From Excoecaria cochinchinensis (Eukaryota; Streptophyta; Magnoliopsida; Malpighiales; Euphorbiaceae), in NCBI GenBank assembly GCA_947683425.1, contig CANTUQ010000017.1:2046001-2110000 (forward strand): 64,000 nucleotides of DNA, given 5' to 3'. The notes beneath the pieces were generated by a model, which was not told the origin of the DNA, ran no database searches, and worked only from the letters and a program-made list of their open reading frames with translations. Position 1 is the first letter of the stretch; each line of letters starts with the position of its first letter. Positions 48,601-61,640 of this stretch are shown in pieces. Made by a program: the position numbers and the translations under genes.

Positions 48601-51600
48601 AAGGAAAGGAAAAAAAAAAAAAGGAATGAGAAAAGAAAAGGAAACAAAAGAATGTAAGGTAGCCTTGCATGCTGAAATGCATTTGAGCATATCACCATAT
48701 GAGTAGGGGCAGCAGCCCCCCATGCATGGAGCCAAAAAAAGAAAAATGAAAAAAATAAATAAAAAAGTTCTTTCCTCATGGGTATGCCATGAGGGACCTC
48801 ATCTTAACCCTGCAGACAACCCTTCAATTGGAGGGGAGATGGAGGGTGGTTACAGTTGTGAAGGTGTTCGGTTTGGGGTTGAAAAGAAGGGGAAAAAATC
48901 CCTTATCATTGGCCAATAACACAATTGGACCATATCTACGCATGCTGTTTTAATACAAGGGGATAATGAACATCGTACTACTGACATCTGCAGCAAGCAG
49001 CTATACCTGGGTGACAATAACTAGTCTTTGAACATCCTGATCATTGACCAACATCTCATCTTCCTCATCTTCAATCCTGTGAAAATTATAAGGCCACAAA
49101 CAGAAGTACAAGAAATAATCAACATACTGCATTCTATATGGCGTGAGAACACAAAGACAAAGTAATAGAAAATACTATGCAAGTTAGAAATGTAAAAAGG
49201 ATGCTCACTAAGAGTTTATTTACAAATTTATCCATTCACTTCGTTGTATAGAATCTATATCATGCCATGTTCTATGTCAAGGAAGTTCAAAGGCACTAAC
49301 AAAAGTTAATAAAGGGTGATAAACAGATGCCTTTATGACTAAAGGTGACATGAAAGAATGATTGAGGTTGCTCCTCTGATTTCAAAAGGAAGGGATGAAA
49401 TACTACATGTTTTGGCAAATAGTTGCCCAAATTGATGGCCAAATGAAGAAAACTATTTCACAGTAATTACTAGGAGCCAAATATGGAAATACAGATAATT
49501 TCTGGACAACTAAAATAAGTAATTTTCCCCATGAATTGAATTGCAGATTTTTATCTTTCTTGTTTCTCGAGTTAGATGACAAGTTATTGATTCATTAACA
49601 TGAGTCAGAAAGCAATTACACCTCTGTCTTACAATCACAGCTGACTAAAAGTACTTTTGCGAAATTGTTTGGAAAAGTTTTGATAGGTGCTGCTCAAAAT
49701 TGGTAAAAACAAATAAAATGGTTCCGCAGGAAATGGAGGGCATGAGGTTATGAGCTGCTGTTCTTGGCAAAAAATAAAATAAAATAAAATATAAACAAGC
49801 ATTTATTAAATCAGCCATTATTAACCAAATATTATCTTTAAATCAGGTCCAACCCCGGCCAGACAATTACTTGAAACAATGCATTTTCCCACTTCAGGTG
49901 GAATCAGCAAGTCTATAACAAATTCTAAATAACTTTCCTGTTCAGTTTTCGATTCCCAGGTCCTGTGAAATCAGAGTCTCATTTTACTTCAAGCTTAATG
50001 TTAATAAGAAAAACTAAATTAATATGGATGGAGGTGCAAGGCTAAAAACATAGATATTATGGAGAAGGCCATGCAGCAGGTTTCTAAATTCCAGTAGTAA
50101 GGGGTTAAATAATGAAATGAAACTCTATCTTGCAGGAGGCTAGACAAATAACTAAATGGGAGGGCTAGCAAATTTAAATTTGATGGGAAGATGTTCTTAG
50201 AATATGGATTTAGATGAAGGTCAACATGTCTCGCTATTTTATACTCCTAATCTAATCAAGGTTAACATGCAATTTGTGCAATAAGCGTGAGGTAACATGT
50301 CCATCACAAGCCTGATACCTAGCTTGGCTACAAGAAAAACCATAGCAAAAAATGTAAGGGTTTTCATGTAACAAAAAGGTTAACCTTCAGCAAATTCCTA
50401 AGAGGACAGATCCATGCTCCGTGACATGGCTGATGCAGAGGGCAGGCATCAGTTTAACAGTAAAGTAACTGCATTTTAATCTTAATCACTGGTCTGCATC
50501 ATAAAATACACCTCTATACACCCCTACACAATATAAACGTGGCAAAGATCCACCAAAATAGACAGCCTGCATCTGATACTTTCAAAGTGAGGAACCTCAT
50601 GCACTAGCATGCCCCTTTAACATGGTTAATTGGACAAATCTTGCATCTGAAATAGGGAACAAGCCTAAAAAGATGTTGCAATGACTTTCAATCAAATTTA
50701 TGCAAGTACAAAGATCAGGCAGGGGCCCAAGTTGAGCAAATACAATTGATTGATTTTCTCATGAATCTCTAAAATCTCAATTTACTCATTCCTCATGACA
50801 GATTGGTTGACAAGGTAGTGCCTATTCGAGTATTATGCCAACAAGAAAGAACAACATAATTTATATGTTCTGGACATTATCTACTAATGGTCTGATTACA
50901 ATGACAGCTGTTGTGGAACTCAGAGAAAAGAAAAGGAGGGTGTCCTAACCAGAAGCTAAAAAAGAAGTTGGTGATTAAGAGGTTGAGAATTTAGTAACAG
51001 TGATACAGATGTCTACTCGTATGTTCTGTTCTTGCTATAAATGAAAATAATACACTAGAAAGAACATTAATAAAGATGATATGCAAAGTAGTTGTATCTT
51101 TGAATATGTGTCTTGTGCAGCGGTAAAAAAAAAAGAACAAAAGATCATTCTTATTATATTAACATTGATATAGTTCCCAAAGAAGCAATTCATGATTGTA
51201 TGTTGCAGCATTGGTTGCTAACACCAACTCCAAAGGTTATGACATTCTACATATATAAATTCACTGGACAGGGGAGTTCAGTGGTGACAAACACATCGTA
51301 AACAAACAAAATTGATCAAGTAAAAGATTAATATGAAAAGCAGAATGAAGAGCAGCAAACATGTAATACCTTCTAACTGAAGAATTTCCGTCACTTTTTG
51401 GCAGTTTCTGCTCAAGCTCCAACTCTTCATCAAGCATAAATGTATTTGCAAAATCATTGGATAGATCACCAAGATTCTGCATGGTCATACTTGATGAGAC
51501 TTCAATGGCCTCAGTCTCCGTATGACTTGCCACTGCAGGATCATGACCTAGGTGTGTAGCACCATCACAAGCATCACGATCTGAAAGCTTTACATTAAAG

Positions 51601-54600
51601 TTAGTAACCAACTTCCCACACAAATCCCCATTTATACCACTCATTGCCCGATTGCCAATATTAACTGCAGGCACACTGCCACCTTCCATATTACTGATAT
51701 TAATTATTTCTGGAGCATCCCCATTCAACATTCTGTGCTCCATATGAACTGCATCCTGTGATGAATAGTCGCCATTTTCTTCAGATCTAACCCTCACATT
51801 GTCTCCACTAGTAGGCTCTATAAGTTGGCACTCGGAAGTCTCAGCTTCTGATGTAGCTGTTTGTTGTTTCATGATAGCTGGAATCCACCTACACCACTCA
51901 TCACGTCTCCGAACCTTGTCCCCCTGTCAACACAATACCAATCATATCTCAAAATTTTTAACCAGCATCAAAAAATTGTGAAATGTCCGATTTGCCAGAA
52001 AAGAAAATGATAAAGACAACTGCAACAATGATATGAACAAAGGAACTCATTATCCAAACACATTAAGGAATTTATGACATGTAGCCCTAATTAGCTTATG
52101 GAGAAATAAGACAGCATTCAAAGAATAATGCTAAAATTTTAAAATCTTAGCCAAAAAGGCCCCTGATTAGACAACAAGGAGAGACAAAGAGAGTAAGAAG
52201 AAAGAAAAAAAAAATGCTACAGTGCCTTCAAAGTAATTAAAAAGAGAAATCTACAAACTCCTCTAAGTCCAACATCAATTAAATTGAAACAACAGTCATA
52301 TTGAACTCTATATTAATTTCCCTTTCTTATTTTATACACAATTAATTATTCTCCAGAATATGAAAATTTTGAAATGAAAATTGCAAAGTTTCTCATGATT
52401 GAACGACGTCCATTTCCTCATATATATTCTTCAGCGCAATTAATTTATACATTTGGCTACTAACGAACAACATCTAGCACACAGTCATCTGAAAATTTAT
52501 TTTTACAATAATACTAATTTAGCCAGCTAAAATAGTATTTTTACAATAATACTAATTAACAGAAAGAGAAATTAATATCCAAATTAACAGAAGATCTTAC
52601 CAAGCTGTTATGCTACTAACATAGAAAAATTTTAGCCTGCTCCAGATGAAATGCAAAGAGTGAGGAGAATAAAAAATGAAGAGAGAGAAATCAAACCTGT
52701 ACTTCTACAGAACCTGAACTTTGTAGAGCATCAAGGATAAATTGTATGTCTCTAGCCATTTTCTTAACCTGTCAATCCGACTTTAATGAGTTCTGTTACC
52801 CGAAGCTCCAATAGAAAATGTGTAAGCATGTAAAAACATACCCTGTTAAAATCAGCAATGATGGAGATAGGAACCCATCCTTGGTTATCCATGAGGGATA
52901 TCAGGTAATGGTCAGTCTTCAGATTTTCATCACTGCCATTAAGGGTTAATGCAGTTAAAAGAAAATATGCATATACAGAAAAACTACATCTGAAGGGTTG
53001 AAATCATGCAGTAATGAAGGATAAAGCTTCATCACAGAGTCCTGAAGATTTATTAACAGAAGAAAGGTTGGATACTTGCTCTCATTCTTGCATCTTTCAG
53101 TAATAAATATAATGATATAACTATCTCCTGAGAAAGTATACCTGAAATAATACTCTATTTGTCTTATTATGCCATCCCTCAAAGCCAGTGTTTCTTGGGG
53201 AAACACAGGAGCACCTGGACTTGCAGGGTATGGCATAAAGTGCAGGGGGTGACCTCCCCTGAAAGAGCCTGGAGGTGCCACAGGAACATAGTACATAGGT
53301 GGTCCTGCATAACAAGTAAATAGACAGATCATCTTGGACAGCATTTAGTTTTCAACAGCAAAGAACACAAATTTTCAAAAGGATACCAAACGTGAATGAT
53401 TATACTAAGAAAAATAATGGATTAGCAGATGAAGGCATTTACTTATGCAAAAGACAACTGAATTTGAAAGGGTGCATTTGGTTGCTCGAATCCTTCCTAA
53501 AAGTGACATGCAAAAGAACGTTACTATTTTTGGTTTGTTCTCATGTTAGATTAGCACAAGAAAGTTGTATTTGTGGGTACTTTCCTGAACTTGAAAGTCC
53601 CTATCCCAACTTTCCCATGTACATGGGGACAGGACTTTTTCATCCTAGAAGGTGGGGAAGTTAGATGTTGCTGTAACAATAACAGTTACACTAAAATCAA
53701 ATATTAGTATTAAATATAAAAAAAATATATATAAACAAAAAGAATTATGCCATCATTCTAAAAGAGTATCTGAAGTATCAGAATGACTATGAATTCCTAT
53801 AAATTCAATTTCCTCAAAAAGTGATTCTAGATAGCAAAAGCTTAATATCAGTAATTAAATGCTCCCCAAGTAAACCGGAGAATCAGCAGTTGGTACTAAT
53901 ATGTTAAAGGAAAGCACCATGGACATTGGGACATAACAATTACCAGGAAATGCTGGACCGACCATGAAGCCTGGGGCAGGGTTAAAGAATGGAGGCCTGA
54001 TTAAAGGCCTTGGTCCCATTCCTTGTTGCAAAGCAATGTTATCTCTGGGATTAAACGGTCGTTGAGGCCATACATTATTCAAATGGCCCCCAGATTCTGG
54101 TACATTGGGTCTTCTATTTGGAAAATTGACAACATAAGAATTGAGATCCCCTCTTGCTGGAGGCTGAACATTAACAGGTGGAGCGAAAGGTTGCGCACTG
54201 GAAGAATCAGATCCGGACTTAACCAGATGAGGTTCAACACTTGGAAAAGGTGCAGGGGCAGGCTGGTAAGCATATCCAGGAACAGCAACATGTGGTGGAG
54301 GTACCATAGCATGGAAAACAGGAGGCAAGGATGGTTGCTGGTAAGGAAAGTGCATAGGGAATGGAGGTGCACCACTTGGGTTACGCTTCGAGCCGGATTT
54401 TTGATGTCTTGATGATGCATACCTATGAGAAGAATTAGGATTTCCAGAACCCTGTGTCTTCTGTTGCCCAGCTGATCCCTGAACACCCCCAGTTAAAAGT
54501 TTAGCTCTTAAGAATAATATCCACATTAAGCATTGCAAGAATTAAAACATACAAACTGGAAACAAGGAAACAAGACAAGAATATGAATTAAAGCAAATTT

Positions 54601-56485
54601 CACAAATGGACTAAATAAAGTTTGCTGCTTTGTAGAGAAAAAGAAAGAAAAAAAAAATACTGACTTCATCTGCAATCCAAAAGCATACTAGCATCCTAAT
54701 GCTCTTGCAATATCCATAAGGACCTACAGTCAGCAAATTGTCCACCACAGGTTTCAATTGGCTAACAAATTACTTGAACTTTACTTGCACACAAAAAATT
54801 GAAAAATCACTGATAGTTTTCAACCTATTCATATAAGAAAAGCAGACCAACTAAGAACAAGAAAGGATAAACCGCCACAATGAAAATGCTGCATTCCCCA
54901 TTTATGGTGTATTCTCATTATTAGTTCTTTAGATTAATGATCTGTTTGAGGTAAAATCATAAACTTCCCCTTTTCTTTTCTTTAGAGAGGTTCTCCCTTA
55001 CTCTGTCTTTCATATTTTTATATCACATTCTTAGACTTTTGTAACTTTTTAATTCAGTTAGCTTATATAGCATCACATATATTAAAATGAATAGAAAAAC
55101 TCAACCTTTCCAGTGTTACATTCTTTTAAATTAAATAAAGATTGAATTACAGACTTAATTAAATTTAACATAAAACTTGAGAGTAGTAGTCTATTATGCA
55201 ATAAATATGTTTTGAAGTTGAATATAAGATTGATTAATAATATATTCTCATATACTCCTACTATTAAGTGTGATGAACAAGATACAAATTATGATTAAAG
55301 ATAATAGACCTATGGCTATACCCACTATCAAATAAAGCTTTGATTAATAATGAAAAGTTCACCAATTAGCTTAAAGCTAACCTTTTCTTTTGAATAAAAC
55401 CAACAATACTCTGTCCACTTTAAGGGTTGAGAAACCCCTTTTTTTCCTTTTTTTTTTTTTTTTTTTGTGTCCCACTTTAAGTGTCAGTTTAGAAAAATCA
55501 CAAAAATCATTTGGAATAAACCTGAGGACTTATAGTATTCTTGGTGATAATCATAGATTTTAAACTTTCATCGTTTTCTCAAAGAAAATTTAAGTATGAC
55601 TAATTTTTGAAGTCATTACAACCAAGCTTAAAAAGAGCTGCATTGAAGACCATCAATTTCAAGGGAAGATCAAACAATGTTTGTGGATGATGTTCGTATT
55701 GTTATTCATATTTATATCCAGTCACAAACTCTGGATGTCCACATAATTGCTATCCTCCAAGCTTTCCAGACATCCTTCAGACCTAAACTCTAAATCATCA
55801 GTTGGGCATGTTACTAGCTTTATTTATGCAGCTATTTATTATGAGATAAATCTCCAACATTGCAAGAACATCCATTATGCCTGCCTTTTTGCAGTCTACA
55901 ATATCACAACTGCAGACCTGCTTTTTTTCATACATGTACTTTTCATCTTCAAGACTCTAAATTATCATACCAAAAGGGAAAGAGAAAGTGGAACTTCAAA
56001 ATATAATTATCAATTTTGACATCTTAGGATTTTGATTTCCTACTTTACTAAGGAGACATAACTACTTTCCACATACAGCAAAGTGCAAGTTCACTACTTT
56101 GAGATTTTATAAGAACAATTACAAATCATTATATTCAGGAGAACAATGTTTTTAGTTCCTATTTATAAGAGTTCAATTCACAATAGTTAAAAGTACACTG
56201 CATTTTCCTCAGGATTATACCAAGCAAAATTTTGAAGCATTAAATTACTAAGAGTTTACATTCGGGATTTTCTTTCGGATTACATCAATTTCCAAAAATT
56301 AAAAGCATTAGCAGTTTACATATAGCGCTTTCCTCACATTTATACAAAAGCAACTCTAACCCTCAATGAAAAGCCAATACTATAAGGGTACTTCCTTTTC
56401 TTTTTCTTTTTCCCATAAATTTTCTTGCTAATTTATAAAATTAGAACCTGCATTCCAATATTAAAAAAAAAAAAAAAAAAAAAAA

Positions 56486-56528
<43 letters not shown>

Positions 56529-57121
56529 GAAACAATTAAAATTAGAACCTGCATTCTAATGCATCATTCTTCTTATCATCTGCCTTTTTTCAAATAAGAT
56601 TACTTCAGAAACAGATAATGCCAATTAATTTACCAAATTATTTTGTTCTACTGATGTCATTTAACTAATTTACCAAATCATCTGTCTTTGGTTTCCCCTT
56701 AAATAAGCTACTCAATTTCACGCACATAAGAAAAAAGCTATTTTTCAAAAAAAAAATATTGAAATTACAACCTGCATTCTATTGCAACAGTTATTCTGAT
56801 CATCTATCTCTTTTCATCCAAGATTAGTTCAGAAAAAGATATTGCTGACCAATTCCCACTTTTCCTGTGAGCATTTAACTAAACCATCAAACTAAAGCAC
56901 AACCCTAAAAGTACCTGAACGGGAGAAGGAGCAGGAGAAAACAGATTGGCCTCAGAATCAGAAGGCTTAGAGCGTTGTAATTGCTGAGCATCAGTGAGAG
57001 CAGGCCAAGAATCGGCGGCGCCCATGACCGGAGCACCCGCCACCACCGGCGTCTTCCAGGGAGACTTATGGGTGCCGCTATTGACCTCCTTCTGATCATC
57101 CCCACCCTCAGTCTCCGCCAT
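42617..57121 (-). CDS. LARP1: La-related protein 1 (LARP1), 14 exons, 913 residues, intact
   Basis: Exons (high to low): 56,915-57,121; 53,944-54,478; 53,142-53,304; 52,842-52,932; 52,697-52,768; 51,370-51,923; 49,007-49,076; 45,426-45,530; 44,963-45,303; 44,684-44,827; 44,537-44,600; 43,973-44,118; 43,672-43,776; 42,617-42,761. All introns are GT-AG and every joint keeps phase, giving 2,742 bp with the stop. The start MAETEGGDDQKE is the first ATG of the frame. Residues 1-285 are low-complexity, rich in Pro, Ser and Gly. The La motif lies at about 287-366 (IRQIEYYFSDENL, spanning the exon 3-4 joint; GWVPISIIADFNRV). An acidic region around 520-564 follows (EDEEDEMLVNDQDVQRLVIVTQ). Three DM15 repeats lie at about 749-877 (HQLLEENGFKQQKYLKFHKRC; NTLYRFWSYFLRD; YGLEKYWAFHHYRG). 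LARP1 is a cytoplasmic mRNA-binding protein; in the family the DM15 region binds the cap and 5' TOP mRNAs, and plant LARP1 is tied to heat-induced mRNA decay. Exon joints were set by eye. Confidence 0.95.
45531..49006 (-). other. Intron 7 of LARP1 (3.5 kb)
   Basis: The largest intron. It contains a degenerate GGGGCAT/AAGTCTCCC-like repetitive stretch at 47,826-48,115 and a three-copy tandem repeat just after it. No open frame with protein character is present. Confidence 0.8.
48123..48500. repeat. Three tandem copies of a 128-130 bp repeat in LARP1 intron 7
   Basis: Copies start at TAGAAAAT (48,123; 48,253; 48,381). They share GGTTCCTCCAAAAGCAATC, a GCTTGCTAATGGACATTCC word, TCACAAGG and GGAGGGCCATCCTAAGAAC. 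The copies differ by about 10-20% by eye. Confidence 0.85.
49077..51369 (-). other. Intron 6 of LARP1 (2.3 kb)
   Basis: Nothing beyond ordinary AT-rich intron sequence was recognised; the few 60-residue frames are random. Confidence 0.75.
54479..56914 (-). other. Intron 1 of LARP1 (2.4 kb)
   Basis: A long first intron follows the short first coding exon. It holds a poly(A) and (TAA)n microsatellite and several T-rich tracts. No gene is seen inside it. Confidence 0.8.
56463..56526. repeat. A-tract and (TAA)n microsatellite
   Basis: About 25 A residues are followed by about 13 TAA units. This is likely to vary in length between individuals. Confidence 0.95.
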
Positions 57122-57420
57122 CGGTAAAAAGAGCTCGGAATCAAAGCAATCAGAGAGTGAAAGATTGAGTGTGTTCAGTGGCAAAGAAGTAAATAACAAA
57201 AGAGGGAAGAGAAAGAGGAGAAACAGAGGTTAGGGTTTTGTAGGTTTTATTAGGACAAGAGAGTGTAAATTAAAAGAGAGATTGACAGTTGCAGAACGCC
57301 AACAAAGTGCGGGGACACACTGTTGAATAGGCCGAGCAGCCGCAAAGCTCTGTAGTTTTCCTCGCTTTTATACGGCTGGAGTGTCCATAGCCTTTTTCTT
57401 TTTGAGTTTTTGACTATTTT
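57122..57420 (-). promoter_or_regulatory. LARP1: LARP1 5' leader and proximal promoter with a telo-box
   Basis: In gene orientation the region contains AAACCCTAA (57,230-57,238). A pyrimidine-rich stretch then follows (CTCTGTTTCTCCTCTTTCTC begins near 57,226), and no ATG upstream of the start codon was seen in the same frame. Telo-boxes are common near the transcription start of plant genes for ribosomal proteins and translation factors. The actual transcription start is not known from sequence. Confidence 0.55.
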
Positions 57421-59077
57421 TAAACTTGTCCAGGACTTATAATAAAAAAATTATACAATTTATTGTTATTTTCTCTTATTCTAGTTTATTTTTATGAAAA
57501 AAAAAATCAATTAAAAAAATAGATGAAAAATCAAGACATATTTTCCTACATATTTCAGTTTTTAAAAAACTAAAAAAAGTAGAGGAAAAAATAGTTGTAA
57601 TATTATTTAATTCGAATTATAGTATACAATTTATTGCCATTTTATTTTATTTTATTTTTATGCAAAATTATTTTTTCATAAAATTCAATTGTTAAAAAAC
57701 AAAAAAAAAAGTAGATGAAAAAATCATGACACTATTCTTTAATAGGATAAAATAATAGTTGTATTATTATTTAATTAAAAAAAGTATTCTGTATAAATTA
57801 TTGATTGCTAAAGAATTTGAGGGTCAGAATTACATAAATAGAACTTTATCCATTTTTGCTTTTGCGTGGAAGTAGAAAGATGGGGAGTTTGAGTAGCAAA
57901 TTTGGCATTGTTTTTTCATTTTCTTTTCTACCCGTTCATGGCTTTCTTGTTAGTGAAATAAACAGTTGAATGCTTCATAGAAACCCTAAAAGTCTAAGCC
58001 GGCACTTGGTTCAACTATCCGGGTTGGGCCCATAACATGGTCCATATGCAGGCCCAGCTTCTTTTGCAATATATATATATGTGTATACATATCACATTTA
58101 TTCTAGAAACAATAATTGTTGTAGGCCTGGCCCATATTCTTTTGTAGAAAAATGTAACAGGATGATAACGCATAAATTATCTCATAAACTAACACCATTT
58201 AACATATTATTATTCAACTAATAGAAAGTCATATTACTTTCTGAATATATTAAAAAATATTAGAAAATCACACACCGAACAATGACAGTAGAGTAATTTA
58301 ATATTTTTTTAACAAGTTCGTGAGGTAATATAATATTTCTAATAATTTTGTAGATGTTTTTATATTTTGAATACGTTTAAGGGCTAGTATAATATTCTAT
58401 TACTTTAAGTACTAATATAATAAGAGGTGATAGTTCAGGGAGAAATTATGTATTAACTCAAATGTATTTATGTTTATGTCCCATTTACAAAATTGATAAA
58501 AGAAAAAAAAAAGTATAATTTGGTCCTCAAATTATTATTATTATTTTTGTTGGATTAGATGCTTCCGTATTCATTTAATTTTTTAAAATTATGTTTTCAT
58601 CTCTTATTTGTTTTTACTTATATTTTTTTAAATTAGTCTTAACCTTTTAAATATGTTTCCCAAATATTTTTATCAATGCTATAATATGTAAAATAAACTT
58701 GAAAAGCCACGAAATTAAAATTATAGACTAATTATATTTACAAATCAATCTTAAAAATAATTATTTATCAAAAAAATGGAAGAACAAATAGATATTTCAT
58801 CAAGTTTTATTCACACCAGCTTAAATAGGGAATTTATAGTTTTATACATTAATTTTCTTATTGTCTGATAAAATTATAACTTTTTTAAGAAAATTATAAT
58901 TATAATCATAATTTTTCCTGCCACTTTTATCATGGGAAATGACCTGTGAACTATTGATAATTCAAGCATAATCATATTCGTCTAATGGGTCTAAGGATTA
59001 ACACTTGTTAATTTATTCTAAAAAAATTGAAATATTTATATATTTCAATTATATATAGTGAGATGCTTATTATGTCT
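57421..59077. other. AT-rich upstream intergenic region
   Basis: No gene is seen. Three GGCCCA words (TGGGCCCA at 58,025; GGCCCA at 58,051 and 58,129) resemble the TCP-type 'site II' motif found in promoters of growth-related genes. At 0.9-1.0 kb from the LARP1 start their relevance is uncertain. A TA/TG microsatellite lies at 58,070-58,090. Confidence 0.4.
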
Positions 59078-59155
59078 TTATTCAAAACATATTATATTCA
59101 TAACGTTAATAGGGGTTTATTCAAAACATATTATATTCATAACGTTAATCGGGGT
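59078..59155. repeat. 39-bp tandem duplication
   Basis: TTATTCAAAACATATTATAT and the following bases to GGGGT occur twice in direct succession with one difference. Confidence 0.92.
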
Positions 59156-59316
59156 TAATTTCATCCATGGTCACTTAACTTATACTCAAATAACACTAAT
59201 ATAATAAAATAATTTTTGTTCTCATAAAAATCACAAAACTTAAAATATATTTACAGAAAAATCACTTAAATCGTTTTTTGGCAAAAAAAATCGCTGAAAA
59301 TTACAGTCGGTGCATA

Positions 59317-59498
59317 TACTCAGCACCCCCATACATAAGTGGCTTGAAACGTGGCATGCATTGTGTAAAAAATGACATTTATGTACGCTATATGGCAAGC
59401 TGACTTGTCGAAATGTCCACCATATGGCATGCTTACATGTTATTTTTTCCATATGGTATGCCACGTGTCAAGCTATGTGTGCATGGGAGTACTGAGTA
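59317..59498. repeat. 182-bp foldback (MITE-like) sequence
   Basis: The left arm (59,317-59,359, starting TACTCAGCACCCCCAT) and right arm (59,456-59,498, ending GGGAGTACTGAGTA) are imperfect inverted repeats of 43 bp. The right arm abuts the broken integrase of F exactly. No transposase is present and no target duplication was found. Confidence 0.75.
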
Positions 59499-60109
59499 CT
59501 CCAGTTTGTTGGACAGAGTTGAATGAGAACAGAATTGTTGGGCCAGATTTGGTAAGAGATACAGAAGAAAAAGCTAAGATGATTCAGCAAAGGTTAAAAG
59601 CAGCAAGTGATAGGCAAAAGTCTTATGCTGATTTGAAGCGAAGAGACATTGAGTTCCAAGTGGGCGATAAAGTATTCCTGAAGGTGTCGCCTTGGAGGAA
59701 AGTATTGAGGTTTGGCAACAAAGGAAAGTTGAGTTCAAGGTTTATTGGACCTTATGAGGTTCTGGAAAGAATAGGTGCTGTGGCATATCGTTTAGCTTTA
59801 CCTCCAGCTTTGAGTAAACTACACGATGTGTTCCATGTATCTATGCTGAGGAGATATAGATCGGATGAATCTCATATTTTGCCCCTACAAGAAGTAGAAG
59901 TGCAACCAGATTTCTCCTATGATGAGAAACCAAAGAAAATTTTAGCAAGGGAAGTAAGACAGCTTCGGAATAAGCAAATACCGCTCGTGAAAGTACTTTG
60001 GCAACATCACGGAGTGGAAGAAGCAACTTGGGAACCGGAGGATGCTATGCGTGAGCAACATCCACATCTGTTTGACTCAGGTATGAATTTCGAGGACGAA
60101 ATTCTTTAA
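59498..60109 (+). pseudogene. pol: C-terminal integrase and chromodomain fragment of element F (chromovirus)
   Basis: The frame runs 204 codons from TPVCWTELNENRIVG to NFEDEIL and is uninterrupted. It contains the integrase GPY/F module (GKLSSRFIGPYEVLERIG, VAYRLALPP, VFHVSMLRRYRSD) and a chromodomain-like end (VKVLWQHHGVEEATWEPEDAM). The chromodomain can direct integration to heterochromatin. The first part overlaps in content with the end of the B integrase (RTPVCWTE, LVRDTEEK), and shows what B lost. All of gag and the earlier pol are missing; a frame starting upstream at 59,372 is a chance fusion with the foldback. Confidence 0.9.
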
Positions 60110-60121
60110 GGAAGGGAGAGT
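60110..60121 (+). other. Polypurine tract of element F
   Basis: GGAAGGGAGAGT immediately precedes the LTR start TGTAATGG. Confidence 0.75.
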
Positions 60122-61640
60122 TGTAATGGCCGCAAAATACCTTAGTTGTTTCGGTATGTCATATGAAGTATGTATGTATATTTATTAAGAGATAAATTCT
60201 GAATTTAAGGGTGTTTAGATAATTAATTATAGGGGTGGATTAATCTGAAAATAAAAGAAGGATTTAATTGCAAAAATATAAAGTATGTAAGTGAGTAAAA
60301 TGACATTATGCATGGGTAAATAAATGGAGGATTAACTAAGTTAATTAACAAAGGATTAAGGTAGAAAATAATGGGTAATTAATTATATGAAGGAGCAGAT
60401 TTTTGTTAGTGGGAAATGATGGAACATGTGAGAATTTAAATAAGAGAAGTGGGAGCAGATTTTTAGTGGGAATTGATGGAACATTTGAGGAGTTAAATAA
60501 GAGTAGTGGAAGCTAATGGGGAACAACTTTTCTTAGTGGGTTTTGCTGTGGATTTATGAAGAGTGGACTCATCATCAATTAGCATTAAGTGTCTAGTGGA
60601 AGAGTAAAGTTAGTGGCTAGTGGAGCTTCCATTTTCTGCATCTTTGTACATAGATTGGAGCCTTCTTTAGTCTTTATTTTGTGAGAAAGAAAGAGAGAGG
60701 AAGAGCTGAAATTCGTATGTCTTAGAGAGCCATTCTTTTGTACTTGTTCTTCAGCAAATTAAGCTCTCTTCTCCCTTCAAAAACTCTGCCTTGAGTGAGT
60801 GTAAGTTGGAAGGGTTGAATGCATATCATTTAAGAGCAAAGATCAAGGATTTGTAAGGTAAAATGATGGTATAATCATGCATGTAAAATTCTGTTTCATC
60901 TACCTATTCTTAGTATGATTTTTATGAGGTTATTATGAGGATATTAATGCTGGAAATTTATGCTTAATAGCTGAAGAAAAGAGGAGGATTAAAGGCAAAG
61001 CAAAGGTTGGGGAAGCTAGTGAACAACAGCCCCATTAGGAGCTTAGGAGTGTGAGGTTTGGGAACTAAATTAAAATGTGTTGCATGTGTGACTTGTATGT
61101 TTGAAATTGATGAATAAATGAATATGTGATGCATGTTGGTTTGTGTTTATAAAAGACCAAGTTAAGGTAAGAAGAAGGTAAGTTTTGGTGTTTATTTTAC
61201 CCTTAAAATGTGTATTTTGGATGTGTGAAAGATTCTGGTTATATGTGTCACATGACCTCTGTGTAGTAATTTAATCATATATAAAGTTTGGTAAATCCAA
61301 ATTTAGTGATTCTTGCGCCATTAGAACCATGATTTCCGTACCTACAAAAGTCTAAGAGGGACCAGGAACCAGTTCTGTCTCTAAGAGCCTTAAAAACGAT
61401 AAAATCCGACATGAACCTACCTAGTCAGGCTCACTGGAACAGTCTGTATTGTTTAATGTATATCTGATGATTTAGAAGTCCAATTGACCTGAAACTTGTT
61501 CCATTTGAAATATAAGACATAGAGGAAGATATGTTAAGAAGGGACCTTTGCCTAAAATTGAGTGTAAGACATCCGTTTGGGCTGTACAAAATTGTGGTGA
61601 GAAACAGTCTCGGAAGTTAGCTACTGTTTTGATTGATTTG

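Noticed and set aside
54023..54486. Frames of 129 and 135 codons overlapping LARP1 exon 2
   Set aside because: Shadows of exon 2; the exon 2 frame joins exons 1 and 3 in phase and matches LARP1.
57122..57199. N-terminal extension of LARP1 (LLFTSLPLNTLNLSLSDCF...)
   Set aside because: The upstream frame opens at TTG, not ATG; MAETEGGDD at 57,121 is the first ATG.
58025..58134. GGCCCA motifs as part of the LARP1 promoter
   Set aside because: They are 0.9-1.0 kb from the start codon, while such motifs normally act within 200 bp; noted only.
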